64,000 nt of DNA, from NCBI GenBank assembly GCA_037953745.1, contig JBAKBP010003179.1, positions 62,001-126,000 on the forward strand, in the 5' to 3' direction. The stretch's first letter is position 1, and each line of letters begins with the position of its first letter. This stretch comes from Lithodes maja. Taxonomy: Eukaryota > Arthropoda > Malacostraca > Decapoda > Lithodidae. The notes under the pieces are model-generated. The model saw only the letters and a program-made list of their open reading frames with translations, made no database searches and was not told where the DNA came from. Positions 40,201 through 51,500 of this stretch are shown piece after piece. Made by a program: the position numbers and the translations under genes.

Positions 40201-41126
40201 GTGTGGATGACTGTTATATTGTTACCATTATGTACATATTAATTTTTCTTAGGTATTTCCCCCTCCACCCTCCCCCTTCCCCCAAAATATCCCCCCCCCC
40301 CCCCCCTTATATACAAAGAGAGAAAGTTTTGTATGTTTTGATTTGGTTTTCTAAGTGACACCTCTCCTTGAATGGGTCAGCCTATATTAGCAGGTGTATG
40401 GTTGGCACCAAAAATCCTGCAACACCTTTCTAACTTTGGCTAATGTATCTTTCGGTTTAAAGGAAAAGTTCTCAATGAATGTTAAAAAGTTTTGTTCAGC
40501 TTTATAAGGAAGTAATGTTGTGCCTCGAAGAAAGTTAAACTTGAAATTGGAATTCTGGATGTGGTCCATGACTTTTTGTAACTTGATTTGAAGTTTTGGA
40601 GAATTACTTGACTAAAAAAAAAAATTTTTTTTATAGTCATGGAAGTTATACATTCCATAAAAAAATGAATTTAAAGTCAGGGAGGTTATATGTAACTTAA
40701 AAGAAAGCATTTATTTAGAGTCCTAGAGATTATACATGACTTTTATAGAAATTGACATAGATGTTTTGGAATTATATTATGGCTTTATGAAATTGTACTT
40801 AAAGCTATAGAGGTGTTGCTTGAATTGACTCTGATTGTACTGTTAGTTGAAATTTGCTAGGGTTACATTGGCCTGCGCTTTTAATACGATAGCGGCATAT
40901 TTATTATTTCTAGCGAACGTTAGATGATTTTATTCAGTTTGGGTTGGGCATCTGGAAATCAAAGAGGTAAAGCCAATCCCTGTTAACCCTCTGACTCCCA
41001 AAGGCCCTTCCAAATCCAAATAAAATTGTTAAATGACAGCCAGCATAGAAGAAAGGTGCTATCATATTGAAGGTGTTTAAAAGGACTGATACATTGTGCT
41101 TTATTTTGAGAATTCTGAGAACATGA
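40201..41126. other. A+T-rich interval with a C run
   Basis: An 18-base C run near 40289-40306 and a family G-like trace (GATTTTATTCAGTTTGGG near 40925). No gene was seen. Confidence 0.5.
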
Positions 41127-41265
41127 CAATTAAAATGTAAAACTTGCAAAATATACAAACCAAAACAGGGACGACACAATATAAAGGCAAAAGAACTTAT
41201 AAAAATTGTTATGTGGAAGTAACGCTTTAATCAAATGAAATTATGAAATAAAATAACACAAATCC
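41127..41265 (+). repeat. Dispersed repeat A
   Basis: TAAAATGTAAAACTTGCAAA to GAAATAAAATAACACAAATC. Confidence 0.75.
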
Positions 41266-41574
41266 ACCACATTTCATAGATATTTTAGAAGTTGCCGCTA
41301 ATATATGTTACGTAATCTCTCCTCGCATTATTTCTGGCTCCACTCCCAGGGACTTTGGATATAAAATTACGGCAGTGTGTAACTCATGGCACTGATTTGC
41401 GCATACGTAAGTCCTGTTAATATGTGTTTTGTTCTCATATGGAACAAGATAAAGCCTTATGGGTTAGGCTTATAAGCCTTTCTGTCGGATGACTACATTA
41501 TGTATTTTCTTTTACGTAAAGTTGGTCATGGAATGGATGTCACTTCACCAACAAAAAAAATTTATAACGCGTTA

Positions 41575-41665
41575 TTTCCACATAGCGATTTTGATAAGTT
41601 CTTTTGCCTTTGTCTTGTGTTGTCCCAGTTTTGGTTTGTTTAGTTTGCAAGTTTTAAATTTAAAT
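41575..41665 (-). repeat. Dispersed repeat A, reverse copy
   Basis: CCACATAGCGATTTTGATAA to GTTTAGTTTGCAAGTTTTAA, the complement of the usual orientation. Confidence 0.75.
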
Positions 41666-42353
41666 TTACTTCGGCACTGTGACTCAGATACACCCTTCGC
41701 TAAAAAGCTGTCATGTGACGCCGGCTTAACGTTAACTAGAATAAAATATATAAATCTTGGCATCCGATGGAATGGGGTTTTGCAGGTCTTCTGACAAGCT
41801 TTTAGAATACTAATGATAGCTCAGTAGGTGTGCCGTATGCAAGAGAGACCTATCATTATTTCTACCTTTCAGTTAACTAGGTTCAGGTGTAAAAAACAAA
41901 TAAATAAAACAAAAAAACAAATAAGCTATAGTTACAAATGACGGTGTTATATTACCTCAGTCCTGACGTATGAAAATAAATAAAATTGAGGTAACATTTT
42001 TATAATATGACCCGCATACAGACACCAGGGGCTGTTCTGGACAAGCGAGGCTGTTTCGGACTCTCTTTTATTTATAGCTGAAATGAGAAAAAAATATATA
42101 CATGCCGTGTTACTTTCCTTAGTTAATCACTGGCTATATATAAGTAATGCAACTCATTTTGTACTGTCCATAATAGCCACGCATGTCTAAAACAGCCTCC
42201 AACCCCTCTCCTTTCCTCTCAGTATGGAGTTACATGTTATTGTTGAATATGGTCATGACTTAGGCCAAATCTCACCAGCGATCTTTCTGGCATCTTTATT
42301 CAAGTGCATTGGGGTTTGTAATTGATGATTAATGTTAAGAACGGGGTGTTACT
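41666..42353. other. Interval with nothing recognised except a SINE tail
   Basis: The block TTGGGGTTTGTAATTGATGA at 42308-42330 matches the tail of the tRNA-like SINE at 11430. The rest is unassigned. Confidence 0.4.
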
Positions 42354-42357
42354 TAAG

Positions 42358-42568
42358 CCGGTATCACACGAGAGGTTTTATACTCAACATTTCATGGTCA
42401 ACATTATTCTGGCAACATTTCTGGGATATTTTGCAGTGGTATCAGAAACTAGCATGATGATACAATTATTTAGGTGACACAATTATATATAAAGATTAAT
42501 ACATAAGCTGCAAAACCAGTGTTGAGGATAAATGTTGAGGGAAAAAACGCTCATGTGATATAGGCTTT
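42358..42568. mobile_element. Possible TTAA-bounded MITE
   Basis: GCCGGTATCACACGAGAG after TTAA and CTCATGTGATATAGGC before TTAA form imperfect inverted ends. A related end (CTCTCGTGTGATACCGGC) precedes 60192. Confidence 0.55.
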
Positions 42569-42773
42569 AATCTCTCCCCATCATCTGTGCTCTGCTTCTG
42601 AAATCAAGTATTATGTACATTCAGCCAACTATAAATTCAGTATAAATGCTGACACTGTGTGAATATATTGAGCCTCATAATGCTGCCAGAAAACCAGAGA
42701 CCAACGGAAAGTCGCCGGAAAAATCGCTGGTGTGAAATCGCCTTATACTCTCTCTGCTCCCTGCCCCCTTTCC

Positions 42774-42791
42774 CCCCCCCCCCCCCCCCCA
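42774..42791. repeat. C homopolymer
   Basis: About 17 C, with further C-rich sequence before it. Likely unstable in assembly. Confidence 0.9.
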
Positions 42792-43328
42792 GATATTATG
42801 TTCTTTGTAACCTTGTGAGCAATGTGGAAACTTAAGTTATATTTTAATAAATAGACATATATTACTGCTTATGTTTGATATTTTGCAACCCCCATGTCCA
42901 AATTTGTTCAGCATTAGTAAGGAGAGCTGATGAATGTATGGTTACAGTGGTTGATATGTACAGTACTGTATATTAGCTGGTTCAAATTACAGTATACTTA
43001 GGGGAGATGTTATTAGGAATTAATATAACCTGTTTTGTTTAGTTAAAAGCCAGAGTTCCTTTCTAAGTATATTTTGAGTTAAGTCATAGCCGAGGCAATA
43101 AGAAAAATTAAGAAAAAATCCAAAAAGATGCTGTATTACATCACACACAAAATGCCAAATGGAAACTGTGCACTCACTGACTGATGGTGTGGTGGACATG
43201 AAGGGTTAAAGGTGCTCTATGGCAGGTGATGAACATGAATCACGCCCATCGTCCATCTCTTCCTCAAACTCCACAAACGTTTACTAAAAATATCACCGAG
43301 GCAGTTTCCACATCATTCAGGTCTGTCA

Positions 43329-43357
43329 TACATACATACATACATACATACATACAT
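43329..43357. repeat. (CATA)n microsatellite
   Basis: Seven CATA units. Confidence 0.9.
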
Positions 43358-43440
43358 AAAATGTTAAGAATGAGTGCTCCACACATACGTGCAGTTTCAG
43401 TCTCTTGTCCTAATGGCGGCGTTCCAGGTAACCCTGTTAA

Positions 43441-43888
43441 CCCGTACAGCCCCAGCGACGCGCCTGGCGCGTCGGCGATGTATGTAACGCACAGCCCCAG
43501 AGACGCGCCTGGCGCGTCACCCTAATTTCCCCTAATTGCGCCGACCGTAACCTCAGGTGTAGCCACGCAAGAGGGCTCAGATTTGTATGGGAACTGTGTA
43601 CGTATCCCACGCAACCGTGCCGATGGTTGAAAACTCTCAAAGTCCACGTGCGTGCGCGCGAGCGCGCAATAACCTGGTTTTTTGGGATAATTGCCTTCAA
43701 TTTTTTACTCTTATAAAATCCGTTTTCGGGGGCTCTGTAGGACCATTTTTTAAGCTTTTTGAGCGGTTTTTCGTGGTTTTTCCTTCATTCCTAACCCATT
43801 CGCTATTGTTTCTGGAATAAAACCATTTTTTGAAAACCGGCCGGGTTCTGGTGCGCAAACATTACAAAACTAGCCGGGGCTCCACGGG
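43441..43888. mobile_element. TTAA MITE (family H)
   Basis: TTAA at 43437-43440 and 43889-43892. Reverse copy of 21303-21731. It contains the palindromes GACGCGCCTGGCGCGTC twice near the left end. It inserted at the 3' end of the RTE-like fragment. Confidence 0.87.
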
Positions 43889-43892
43889 TTAA

Positions 43893-44470
43893 GGGCTGCT
43901 TTACTTGTCAAGTTTTTGGATTTGAGATCGGCACGCACAGTTTGATCCCAGGTCTTCCTCGGTTCACCCCTTGGTGCAGCTCCCTCCACAATTACAGACC
44001 TGCATCTTTTCACCCAATTTTGTTCATCCATTCTCTCCACAATCTCCTCGCTAATACTCTTTATACCTAAACGTCTCCTCAGCTCATCATTTGTTATTCT
44101 ATCCTGCAGTTTGGCCCCACACATCCATCTCACCAATCTCATCTCATTACGTTCCATTCTGTTGACATCCTCTACTTTAATGGTCCATGTTTTTGAGGCA
44201 TACATCATTGCACTTCTAACACATGAGGCATACACCTTTCCCTTCAGAGGGAGAGGCATTCTTTTCATGGTCAGAATTGCCAGCAGATCTCTGAACTTCC
44301 CCCAGCCACATCTAATTCTAGCGACAGTGGCAGCCTCGGCTCCACCACTGGCAGAGACTTGTCCACCAGCTCTAAAGACTAATTTCCAAAATTCACAGCC
44401 ACAGGATCATCATTTAAGACAAGCACGCCCTTGCACACTACGCACTCAAATTTCTCGATTTCTGACTTAT
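43893..44470 (-). pseudogene. RTE-type LINE, 3' end of reverse transcriptase ORF
   Basis: The minus-strand frame reads GGAEAATVARIRCGWGKF, LPLKGKVYASCVRSAMMY, ASKTWTIKVEDVNRMERNEM, RLVRWMCGAKLQDRITNDEL and ends PRKTWDQTVRADLKSKNL. This is the well-known C-terminal region of RTE-like endonuclease-reverse transcriptases, without the catalytic core. It has lost the G-H-V stretch that the copy at 59640 retains. Confidence 0.82.
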
Positions 44471-44599
44471 CCTTCAACAGGGGTCCTTTTATTCTACTGC
44501 AGCGCTTACTCCCATGATGCACCCAACAGAGTTGTCATTAATGAAGGAGTCAGCAACAACAGTAGGGGGAGGGTGTAAATGAGCAAAGAACTGTGTGAT

Positions 44600-44870
44600 G
44601 GCTGCCTTGTTCTGTTGAATGTGGCCTTCTTAATGACTGTGACCCTCTTGAGTTCAGCATTCAAGATCTCAAGCTTTGGCTTCCTGCCGAGGTGAGATGC
44701 AAAATTGGAAAGGCCATAGGAGGGTCACCATTGGTTTCTTGTGCTTGATTCTGCTTTTAACTGTTTGTTCTTTGTCTTCCATTAGCTCTTCTGGTTCTTG
44801 CGGGAGAAGGATGAGGTCTTCAATGTCCTCTCACTGCGACACCTTACTCTGGCCATCATTAGTCGATTTT
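44600..44870 (-). pseudogene. Decayed coding-like remnant, unidentified
   Basis: The minus strand reads DIEDLILLPQEPEELMEDK then EQTVKSRIKHKKP, and in a second frame KPKLEILNAELKRVTVIKK. It lies upstream of the RTE-type fragment on the same strand and might be its 5' part or an unrelated relic. I do not recognise it. Confidence 0.3.
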
Positions 44871-45479
44871 GTACAACTTAGGAAGGATCTGATGGAATTA
44901 TGGGGGTAAAGACTAAATCAATTAACCCTCCGACTTCCATATACCCTTCCTAATCTGAATAACATCATAAAATAATAGCCAGAACACAGAAAGTATAGGA
45001 GTCATCATATCTTCTAAGGGTAAAGTTATATAGTCTATCCCGAACCTAATCGAATCTTTATCTTATTATTTCATATTTCAGCATAGCCGAGAAACAGGTC
45101 AAAAAGGTATTTTCAATGGCTCCTGCGCCCTAAGATATGGGCCCAAATTAATTTAACCTTATATGAATGGACTCCCCATGGTGTATGGATTCCAAATATA
45201 ATCGTAGTTTAATTGTGCGCATTGTCAATTTGGCACAATCAAACTGATTACGGGTATTCTAAATTTAACTGAATTAGTTTTGGTTACAAAATCCATGTTC
45301 TTGGGTGATATTGGAATTTCAACCAGTCCCTCTGCCAATCTCGCAGGGAGGAGATCATCCTTGCAAGACTTAGAATGAACTGCACATTCCTTAGTTAGTT
45401 AAAATAGGACTTCAGAGGCTATCAACCCTTTTGGATTATTAAGCCAGCACCCAGTAAGTTAAGTACATTTTCAGGACTG

Positions 45480-45970
45480 GAGCCCCTTTTCGAGAACTCC
45501 ACTCCCTTGCACATTCCTAACTCGCATGAAGCCTTATATGACCCGTGTGTTCCCGCCACAATGCACCTCCTGTGGTGGGATTCTGTCCATCGATCACATC
45601 CTTTTGTCCTGCGGTAGATTTGTGGAGGAGCGTAACTCTCTCCTGATGTACGGTCACGCTAATAAGTCATGTACCAGCTTTCACTACGTTTGGCTTGCTC
45701 TGTGCTGTATTACTGTCTGTCAGAAGTTGAATAGGGTGGATAAGTGTAGGAACATGTTTGTATATGAATAAATGAAGTTGTAGATGTTGCTGATATCAAT
45801 TATTGATAAAAAACATGCTTAGTGCCGAGACATCACTTATTAACGCGATTGTACAGTACTGCAGGGCGAATGGCGTCCCCATCACGTTGGACTCGATCCT
45901 GGGTCATGGGGATATCGGTGTGATTGACAAACTGATGACTTATTTGAAGGACACCAATTTATTCAGAGTT
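45480..45970 (+). pseudogene. LINE 3' fragment with zinc-binding C-terminus
   Basis: MTRVFPPQCTSCGGILSIDH then ILLSCGRFVEERNSLL matches the C-x2-C...H-x4-C region at the end of jockey-like ORF2 proteins. A related tail is at 5500-5755 (minus). Confidence 0.7.
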
Positions 45971-46226
45971 GTAACTTAAATTTTATTTTTTGGTGGTGGT
46001 TATATTTTGTTTTCTTATTATTATTATTATTATTATTTGTTAGCACTTTTTTTTGTGTGCTATTGTTATAAACATTTATTTCTTCTATTCACATAACTTA
46101 CTATTTCAATTTTCAGTTCATTAATTTTGTTTATAAATTCATGTTCCTTTAGTTTTCAATTTAACCCTTTTATTTACTTCTCTCTTTGTATTAGAATATA
46201 ATGAGGTAGACAGATGACGCTCTTAA

Positions 46227-46584
46227 GGGGACATGGGTTGCTTTCCTGGTCCCCCTTCTCCCTCATGTTTAGCCCAATTACTTTTCAGATTTTAAGATGT
46301 TTGCCCCATTAGTTTTGCAATTGTTGAGACCTCTCGCCCCATTTCTTGTCAATATTAAGACCTTTCGTGCTATTTGGGTGTCGATTTGTTTTCCTGGCGA
46401 ACGATAGTGACACTGTAATTTTGGAAAGGGAAATTTTTCTACCGAAAAATGTACAAATTAATCTAGAAGGGGGATCTAATGGATTTTGTTTTTAAAGTTT
46501 GATGGAGGTCTACGAAGGAAACTAAAAAATAGCAAATAGATACATATATGAGCAAATGAATAGCCTAGCTACGCCCATCCCCCC
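46227..46584. mobile_element. TTAA MITE (family D)
   Basis: TTAA at 46223-46226 and 46585-46588. Shares with 6836-7142 (reversed) ATTTTTCTACCGAAAAATGT and CCCCATTAGTTTTGCAA-type blocks. Confidence 0.78.
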
Positions 46585-47234
46585 TTAACCCTTCAGCACC
46601 ATGACATAGAAACACAAGAAAATGGGCGTCACCACACAAAGCAGATCAAACAAATTATTACACAAAGCAAAATTATATGATTTTATGCAAATAGGCCTAC
46701 ATGACGGCAAAGAGATGGTGCGGTGGTAAGTGGAGTTAGGCTTTTTTTTGTATGGGGATAATTATTGATTTGTTGTGCTACATTATTTCATTGTCCGTGC
46801 GCTCTGAAATATATGACAGTTAGCCTTCTTTTTAAAGTTTTCTTTGATTACTACGTTTTCTTTCAGTACTAAATTATAGCCTAAAGGGAATCAGTGAGGG
46901 AGTAGGATGAAACGCTCCTGCTCAAGACCTGCTCTGACTTCAAATACCAGAAAATCAGCGCCCAAATTGTCAACAGCAATTCATAAGAGGTGGTTGCTGC
47001 GTTGCTGTTTGGTGGACTAATCCGCATGTATGGCCACCAGTATGTACCGCTCCGCACCCCAGTCTAGTACGGAATTGTAATAAATACAGCAGTCCTTTCT
47101 TTTCCGCTACCTGCCTTGCAGATTGGAGCCTGGATCGAGTCTTATGTAAATACACAATAAATATATGGTTATAGCCTTGTGATTTGTGATTTTATAAAAC
47201 TTTGTGTGTGTTGGTGACGATTAAAATAAAGCAT

Positions 47235-47455
47235 AAGATCATAAGAAAATGGCAGTCTGTAGAAAGTAGATTGCCCCACACAAAGCAGCTCCCTCTCACA
47301 CCGAACCCTAATTATAGGCCCAGCTCACTAACACCTTGAGGACCGACCTCACCAAAACTGTCAGACGTCAGAAAACAGGGGTCTGCAGAGCGCCGATTGG
47401 CCCACACCCGACAGATCCCCCTCACACCCAACCCATCTCCTCCATATGCCTATCT
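47235..47455 (-). mobile_element. CR1-like 3' end fragment
   Basis: ATAAGAAAATGGCAGTCTG, then CAGCTCACTAACACCTTGAG and GATCCCCCTCACACCCAACC on the + strand, parallel to 61800-62005 at the 3' end of a CR1-like element in the same orientation. Confidence 0.65.
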
Positions 47456-47715
47456 AAGTCCTATTTTAACTAACTAAGGAATGTGCAGTTCATTCGAAGT
47501 CTTGCAAGGATGATCTCCTCCCTGCGAGATCTACAGATGGCCTAATTAAAATTCCAAGATCACCCAAGAACATGGATTTTGTCACCAAAACTAATTCAGT
47601 TAAATTTAGAGTAACCAGTTTGATTGTGCCAAATTGACAATGCATACAATTAAACCACGACTATATTTAGAATCAATAGGCCTACACCATGGGGAGTTTA
47701 TTGATATAAGGTTAA

Positions 47716-48092
47716 GGGGGGTGACCTGCTTTTTGTTATTTCTGTCCTTTTCTCTCTTTCTCTGGCTTGTATCCATTCGGCCCCATTCAGCCAACTATTT
47801 TAAGACGTTTATCCCCATCTAGGTGTCGATTTCTTCCTGGCGAGCGATAGCGAGCCAACATTATATGAAGAAATCCGGCTTCGCCGGAGAAATTTTTCTA
47901 TCGAAAAATTTACAAATTTAGCCTGCTGCCAAACAAAAATAAAAAATATGCTGGCTCGCTACCGCTCACCAGTAAAACATTGACACCTGGAAGGGGATAA
48001 ACGTCTTAAAACAGTAGGCTGAATGGGGCCAAATGGATACAATTAAGCCAGAGAAAGATAGAAAAGGACAGAACAAAAACAGGTCACCCCCC
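47716..48092. mobile_element. TTAA MITE (family D2) with an internal empty-site control
   Basis: TTAA at 47712-47715 and TTAT at 48093-48096. It inserted in the right arm of the 45-48 kb palindrome. The left arm keeps the uninterrupted sequence (around 45150-45168), showing a single TTAA at the insertion point. Confidence 0.9.
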
Positions 48093-48205
48093 TTATATTA
48101 ATTGGGGCCCATATCTTAGGAAACAGGAGCCATTGAAAATGCAAAAAGTGCGTTTTTGACCTGTTTCTCGGCTATGCTGAAATATGAAATAATAAGGTAA
48201 ACATT

Positions 48206-48370
48206 TGGGCAGGGGTTGTGGGGACGGATTTGAATAGGAATTAATACCCGCAGAGGGTCGCTCTTGGGCAGGTGTTGTGCAAGGGTTGTGGGGACGGATT
48301 TGGATAGGATTTAATACCCGCAGAGGGCTGCTCTTGGGCAGTATGATGTGCGGAGGGTTGTGGGGACGCT
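48206..48370. repeat. ~70-bp tandem repeat, about 2.5 copies
   Basis: GGGTTGTGGGGACGGATTTG, TTAATACCCGCAGAGGG and GCTCTTGGGCAG recur in order. Confidence 0.85.
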
Positions 48371-48539
48371 AGGTCTCGGAAACAAGATTCGTAGTTGCGG
48401 TAGTATTTACATCAAAACTATAGTTAACTATCAAAACTATTCTCCCACAGTGGAATCTATGTGAGTATTATTATAAGGATTCCATAGAGCTTCACTTTCC
48501 CTAATAAATTATGTATAATAACGCTACGAGTCTTTTCAA

Positions 48540-48625
48540 AAAAATTACCGCATATATGATCCTCTCGGGATTCGAACATGCAGATCTTAAACACTAACTA
48601 TTACACCACAACAATAGTTATTTGT
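48540..48625 (-). mobile_element. tRNA-like SINE head
   Basis: The minus strand: GTTGTGGTGTAATAGTTAGTG, then GCATGTTCGAATCCCGAGAG, spaced as A and B boxes of a tRNA promoter. Confidence 0.55.
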
Positions 48626-48915
48626 TTAGTTACCCATAGAAAATCTTCGTTTTCTCAAATACACTTCAAAGAAAAAGGGAGTTTAATTGGGGAACTAAAT
48701 TAGAAAATATCGGCCTCGTATGGTATTGCTCCTGTATATGGCTCAGGTAAGCGGGCAGGCTCCCTCTATATATATCCATATTGTGGTTGATAAAAACAAA
48801 AGGTGTGTGTGTGTGGTTGACGCCTCTGTTCAGATGTTGACAAAGAAATGTGGTGAAAGTTCTTATAATCGCCAAACTAGCCTAATAATAATAATAATAA
48901 TAATACAGTAGTTCT

Positions 48916-49129
48916 TAAAGCTAGCGCATGCTAAGCTAGCTAAGGATAGCTCAATAAGGCCGATTAGGCGTATTTCCATTGGGGTCCTGTACTACTATCC
49001 CATCCCTTTGCTCATGAGGGATGGTAACGACTCAGTGCTTGTGAAAAATCTTTAATGCGCCGAGCGTGGGCGCGAACCCGGGCCTTCTGGGTGGAAGTCC
49101 GAGACGCTAGTCACTACACCAAGCGAGCC
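48916..49129 (-). mobile_element. tRNA-derived SINE (family A)
   Basis: The minus strand starts GGCTCGCTTGGTGTAGTGAC (A box) and has CCCGGGTTCGCGCCC (B box), then TTTTTCACAAGCACTGAGTC. An (AAT)n lies at its far end (48882-48904). It inserted inside a family D MITE remnant (48850-48880 and 49140-49215). A sister copy is at 63790-64000. Confidence 0.8.
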
Positions 49130-49218
49130 TAACGGGCTGAACGTCATAATCTTAAAACTAATGGAGCTAAACATGATGAAGAAGGTGGGCCAGAATAAGC
49201 AACCATCCCACCTTAATA

Positions 49219-49404
49219 ACTATAGTCTATTTGTTTCCAGCTGATAATGCAAAATATGAAACTACTAGGCCTATGTCTCTGTCTCATATAAATGCCAAGT
49301 TTCCACAATTAGCAACATATATCGCTTCAAAATCCTCGTAATAGCCGAGTAATCACGATGAGGACATGGCAATTTACCCTCAGATGAAAATAAACCGAGT
49401 ATAA
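49219..49404. mobile_element. MITE family E, diverged copy
   Basis: ACTATAGTCTATTTGTTTCC and GAAAATAAACCGAGTATA as ends; CATGGCAATTTACC inside. Confidence 0.65.
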
Positions 49405-49639
49405 CAACTCTCATGACCGGTAATTAGTGTTGAATTTCCCGCCAAAAGTCGGCGTCAGCGATTGTTGCTATGGACAGCGTTATGTGGGCATCACACTGGG
49501 CCAAATTCTCGTCAATCTCCAATCTCCAGTCTCCATTTCCAGCCAGTAGCGCCAGCAAATCCTATCACACACGCCAAGCGTCCTGGCTGCGTGAATCTCC
49601 GACACAACAATATCAACGTCCGACCTTAGCCTATATTGG

Positions 49640-50130
49640 TCCGTTTCACCTATACTGTAACATATAGCAATATGAATTTACATCTACAATTATAATGCAA
49701 TATGACTCAATCTACACGTTAGTGTATTTTTTTTTTAAATTTGAAGCTTATATGAGGAAATTTATATTTTGAACTTTTTCGATTCCTACCAATCGCCATG
49801 GCGTAGTCTATAGAACAGTGGTTTCACTTAAACTGTAAAATAATATGAATTAATATTGACAAACTTTGTGTAATAGGACCCAATGTTGCTATGTTTTGCG
49901 TGTGAAGCTTATATAAATAGCTATGAGGAAGTTTTTCGCAAAATATAGGCTATAGCCGGACTGTCGTTACCTCGGCACTAAACGATCGTTTATATTGTGC
50001 TGTTTCACCAATAATTTAGAGTAATATGGATTTATATCGACACTTATATTTCAATATGACTTAATCTACAAGTTTGCGTGATTATGTTTTATATTTGGAG
50101 CATATATGAGGAAATATTTTGAACTTTTCG
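49640..50130. repeat. ~180-bp tandem array, three diverged units
   Basis: Recurring order: GTTTCACC/ACTTA...GTAA..ATATGAATT/GGATTTA..., then ACTCAATCTAC or ACTTAATCTAC, then GAAGCTTATAT or GGAGCATATAT with GAGGAA. Units start near 49640, 49820 and 50000. Confidence 0.65.
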
Positions 50131-50884
50131 GAGGTTGTAGGCATAATCCTGTGTATGCCTGTATTTATCTCAATAATTTGGTAATGTTACAATATATTTG
50201 TACATATTACATTCATAAATAGTCCACTAATATACTAGGTTAGGTATCCTAGCTCCATCAGCCATGTTTATTTATATCTAGCACAAATTTATCATGTATC
50301 CTGATAGCATATCTAATATCTGTGTTTTGTAAATTTTCAAGCAACATTCGAAGTTTAATGATCGATTTTATATACAAAATAATGGAATGTTTAATATCTA
50401 GCGACGTTAGAAACGAATCTAGCGGAAACTGGTGCCTAAAGTTGGCAACCCTGATTCTTCCTACTTTGCCAGGCGGCCATTGAAGGGACAGGTGGGTTTG
50501 TTTATGGTTTATTTTAAGCAATTTTAGCTTGTTTCATAGCGTCACTAGTCATTCTAAGCTTGTTTTATAGCTTTATTAGTCATTGTAGATAGCCTGCATG
50601 ATGCAATATGTACATATGGTAAATTAGCTATGCAATGCTGAACATAATGCCTGCAGGTAGGCCCTATGTAGAGGACTTTTTATTTGTCCCATTTTCGCGG
50701 ATATATTATAGTTGCATATATTATAGACCAAAGTTAGTTAATATATGTGTTAGCCTTGGAGGATAAAATGTTTGATATGTGACGGATGGGTGAAATATAA
50801 TTGCGATAAATAAATTGTGGGTAGGCCTAATAGGCCTAGCCTATAATTATGGTTTGACAACGTGTTTGTGGCTGACTAGGCCTA
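50131..50884. other. A+T-rich sequence, nothing recognised
   Basis: No named repeat or gene. It ends at the left arm of the next palindromic element. Confidence 0.45.
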
Positions 50885-51264
50885 TAGCCTAGGTAGCACC
50901 AGCGAACTTGACAATAATCTTGGGTACGATTTTAGTTACTGGACACCTATTTGACAGGTACCGCCAACGATTTAGGCTAATACATATTTTTTTTCGGTTT
51001 CCACGCATCCAACACCAAGCTACACCCTTTTCTGGTGTACGAAACACTAAAAAAGCAATGGGGACACTTTAATAATGATAATATGAGACGAAATATAAAG
51101 ACAACTCGGTTGCGTTCGTGGAAGTAGCGTCGCTTTGTTTACTTTACGCTCGGAGTGACTTCCTGGTCCCGCCGCCTTGGCGGTCGACTTCAAATGGCTA
51201 AGCTTGTAGGGTCAATTTTTTGATAAAAACTTGAGTAATAGGGCGTGGGATACAGGACAGGGTT

Positions 51265-51287
51265 GAGGGGGGGCTCTGCCCCCCCTC
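51265..51287. repeat. Strong G/C hairpin
   Basis: GAGGGGGGGC-TCT-GCCCCCCCTC, a perfect 10-bp stem 30 bp before the LINE. A related hairpin, GAGAAGGGGC..GCCCCCTCTC, is near 57682. Confidence 0.85.
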
Positions 51288-51316
51288 ACCCCCCCGTGAA
51301 TTATAATAATCCATCT

Positions 51317-51384
51317 AGCTTTGCACAGTGGCAGTATCGTAACCAATAGGGTCTTGCTGAGTACCGTGGATATTGCATTGTCAC
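51317..51384 (+). ncRNA. U4 snRNA-like 5' domain at the LINE 5' end
   Basis: AGCTTTGCACAGTGGCAGTA then TCGTAACCAAT matches 29 of the first 31 bases of human U4 as I recall it. Beyond that a looser match continues (GGTCTTGCTGAG.., ATATTGCATTG versus ATTATTGCTAATTG). TATC/GATA and GTA/TAC can pair as in the U4 5' stem-loop. After about position 68 resemblance stops, so the rest of U4 (its 3' half) is not present as such. Confidence 0.7.
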
Positions 51385-51420
51385 TGCTATAAGCTAAAAA
51401 CAGTGTGCAAAATTGGTTAA

Positions 51421-51500
51421 AGTTTTTGCACCACACACATCTGCCATCCTGTGCGTGGTCTCTCCACGCATCTCGGTTGGGCTACCCCCAAAGGGTAGCC
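51421..51500 (+). promoter_or_regulatory. Structured LINE leader: Sm-like site and two hairpins
   Basis: AAAGTTTTTGC (51419-51429) resembles an Sm-binding site. A perfect hairpin follows, TGCGTGG-TCTCT-CCACGCA (51452-51470), and a second, GGCTACCC-CCAAA-GGGTAGCC (51480-51500). The order site-then-hairpin is that of an snRNA 3' region; function is inference. Confidence 0.45.

Larger units (their letters stand above)
45060..48215. mobile_element. 3.1-kb element with ~370-bp inverted arms and nested insertions
   Basis: Left arm 45060-45425; right arm 47456-47711 plus 48093-48205. Shared inverted blocks include ACTGCACATTCCTTAGTTAG, AAAATCCATGTTCTTGGGTG, CTCCCCATGGTGTA and TCAGCATAGCCGAGAAACAG. 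The interior holds a LINE fragment (45480-45970), a TTAA MITE (46227-46584) and a CR1 3' end (47235-47455). The right arm is split by another TTAA MITE. Confidence 0.78.

Noticed and set aside
43437..43700. 87-codon minus-strand frame with repeated RQARLWGCA/RQARRWGC
   Set aside because: The repetition comes from palindromes in a TTAA MITE that also occurs at 21303-21731 with a different frame.
51317..51420. A working U4 snRNA gene
   Set aside because: Only the 5' half resembles U4, and it is continuous with the leader of a LINE; no upstream snRNA promoter element was recognised.
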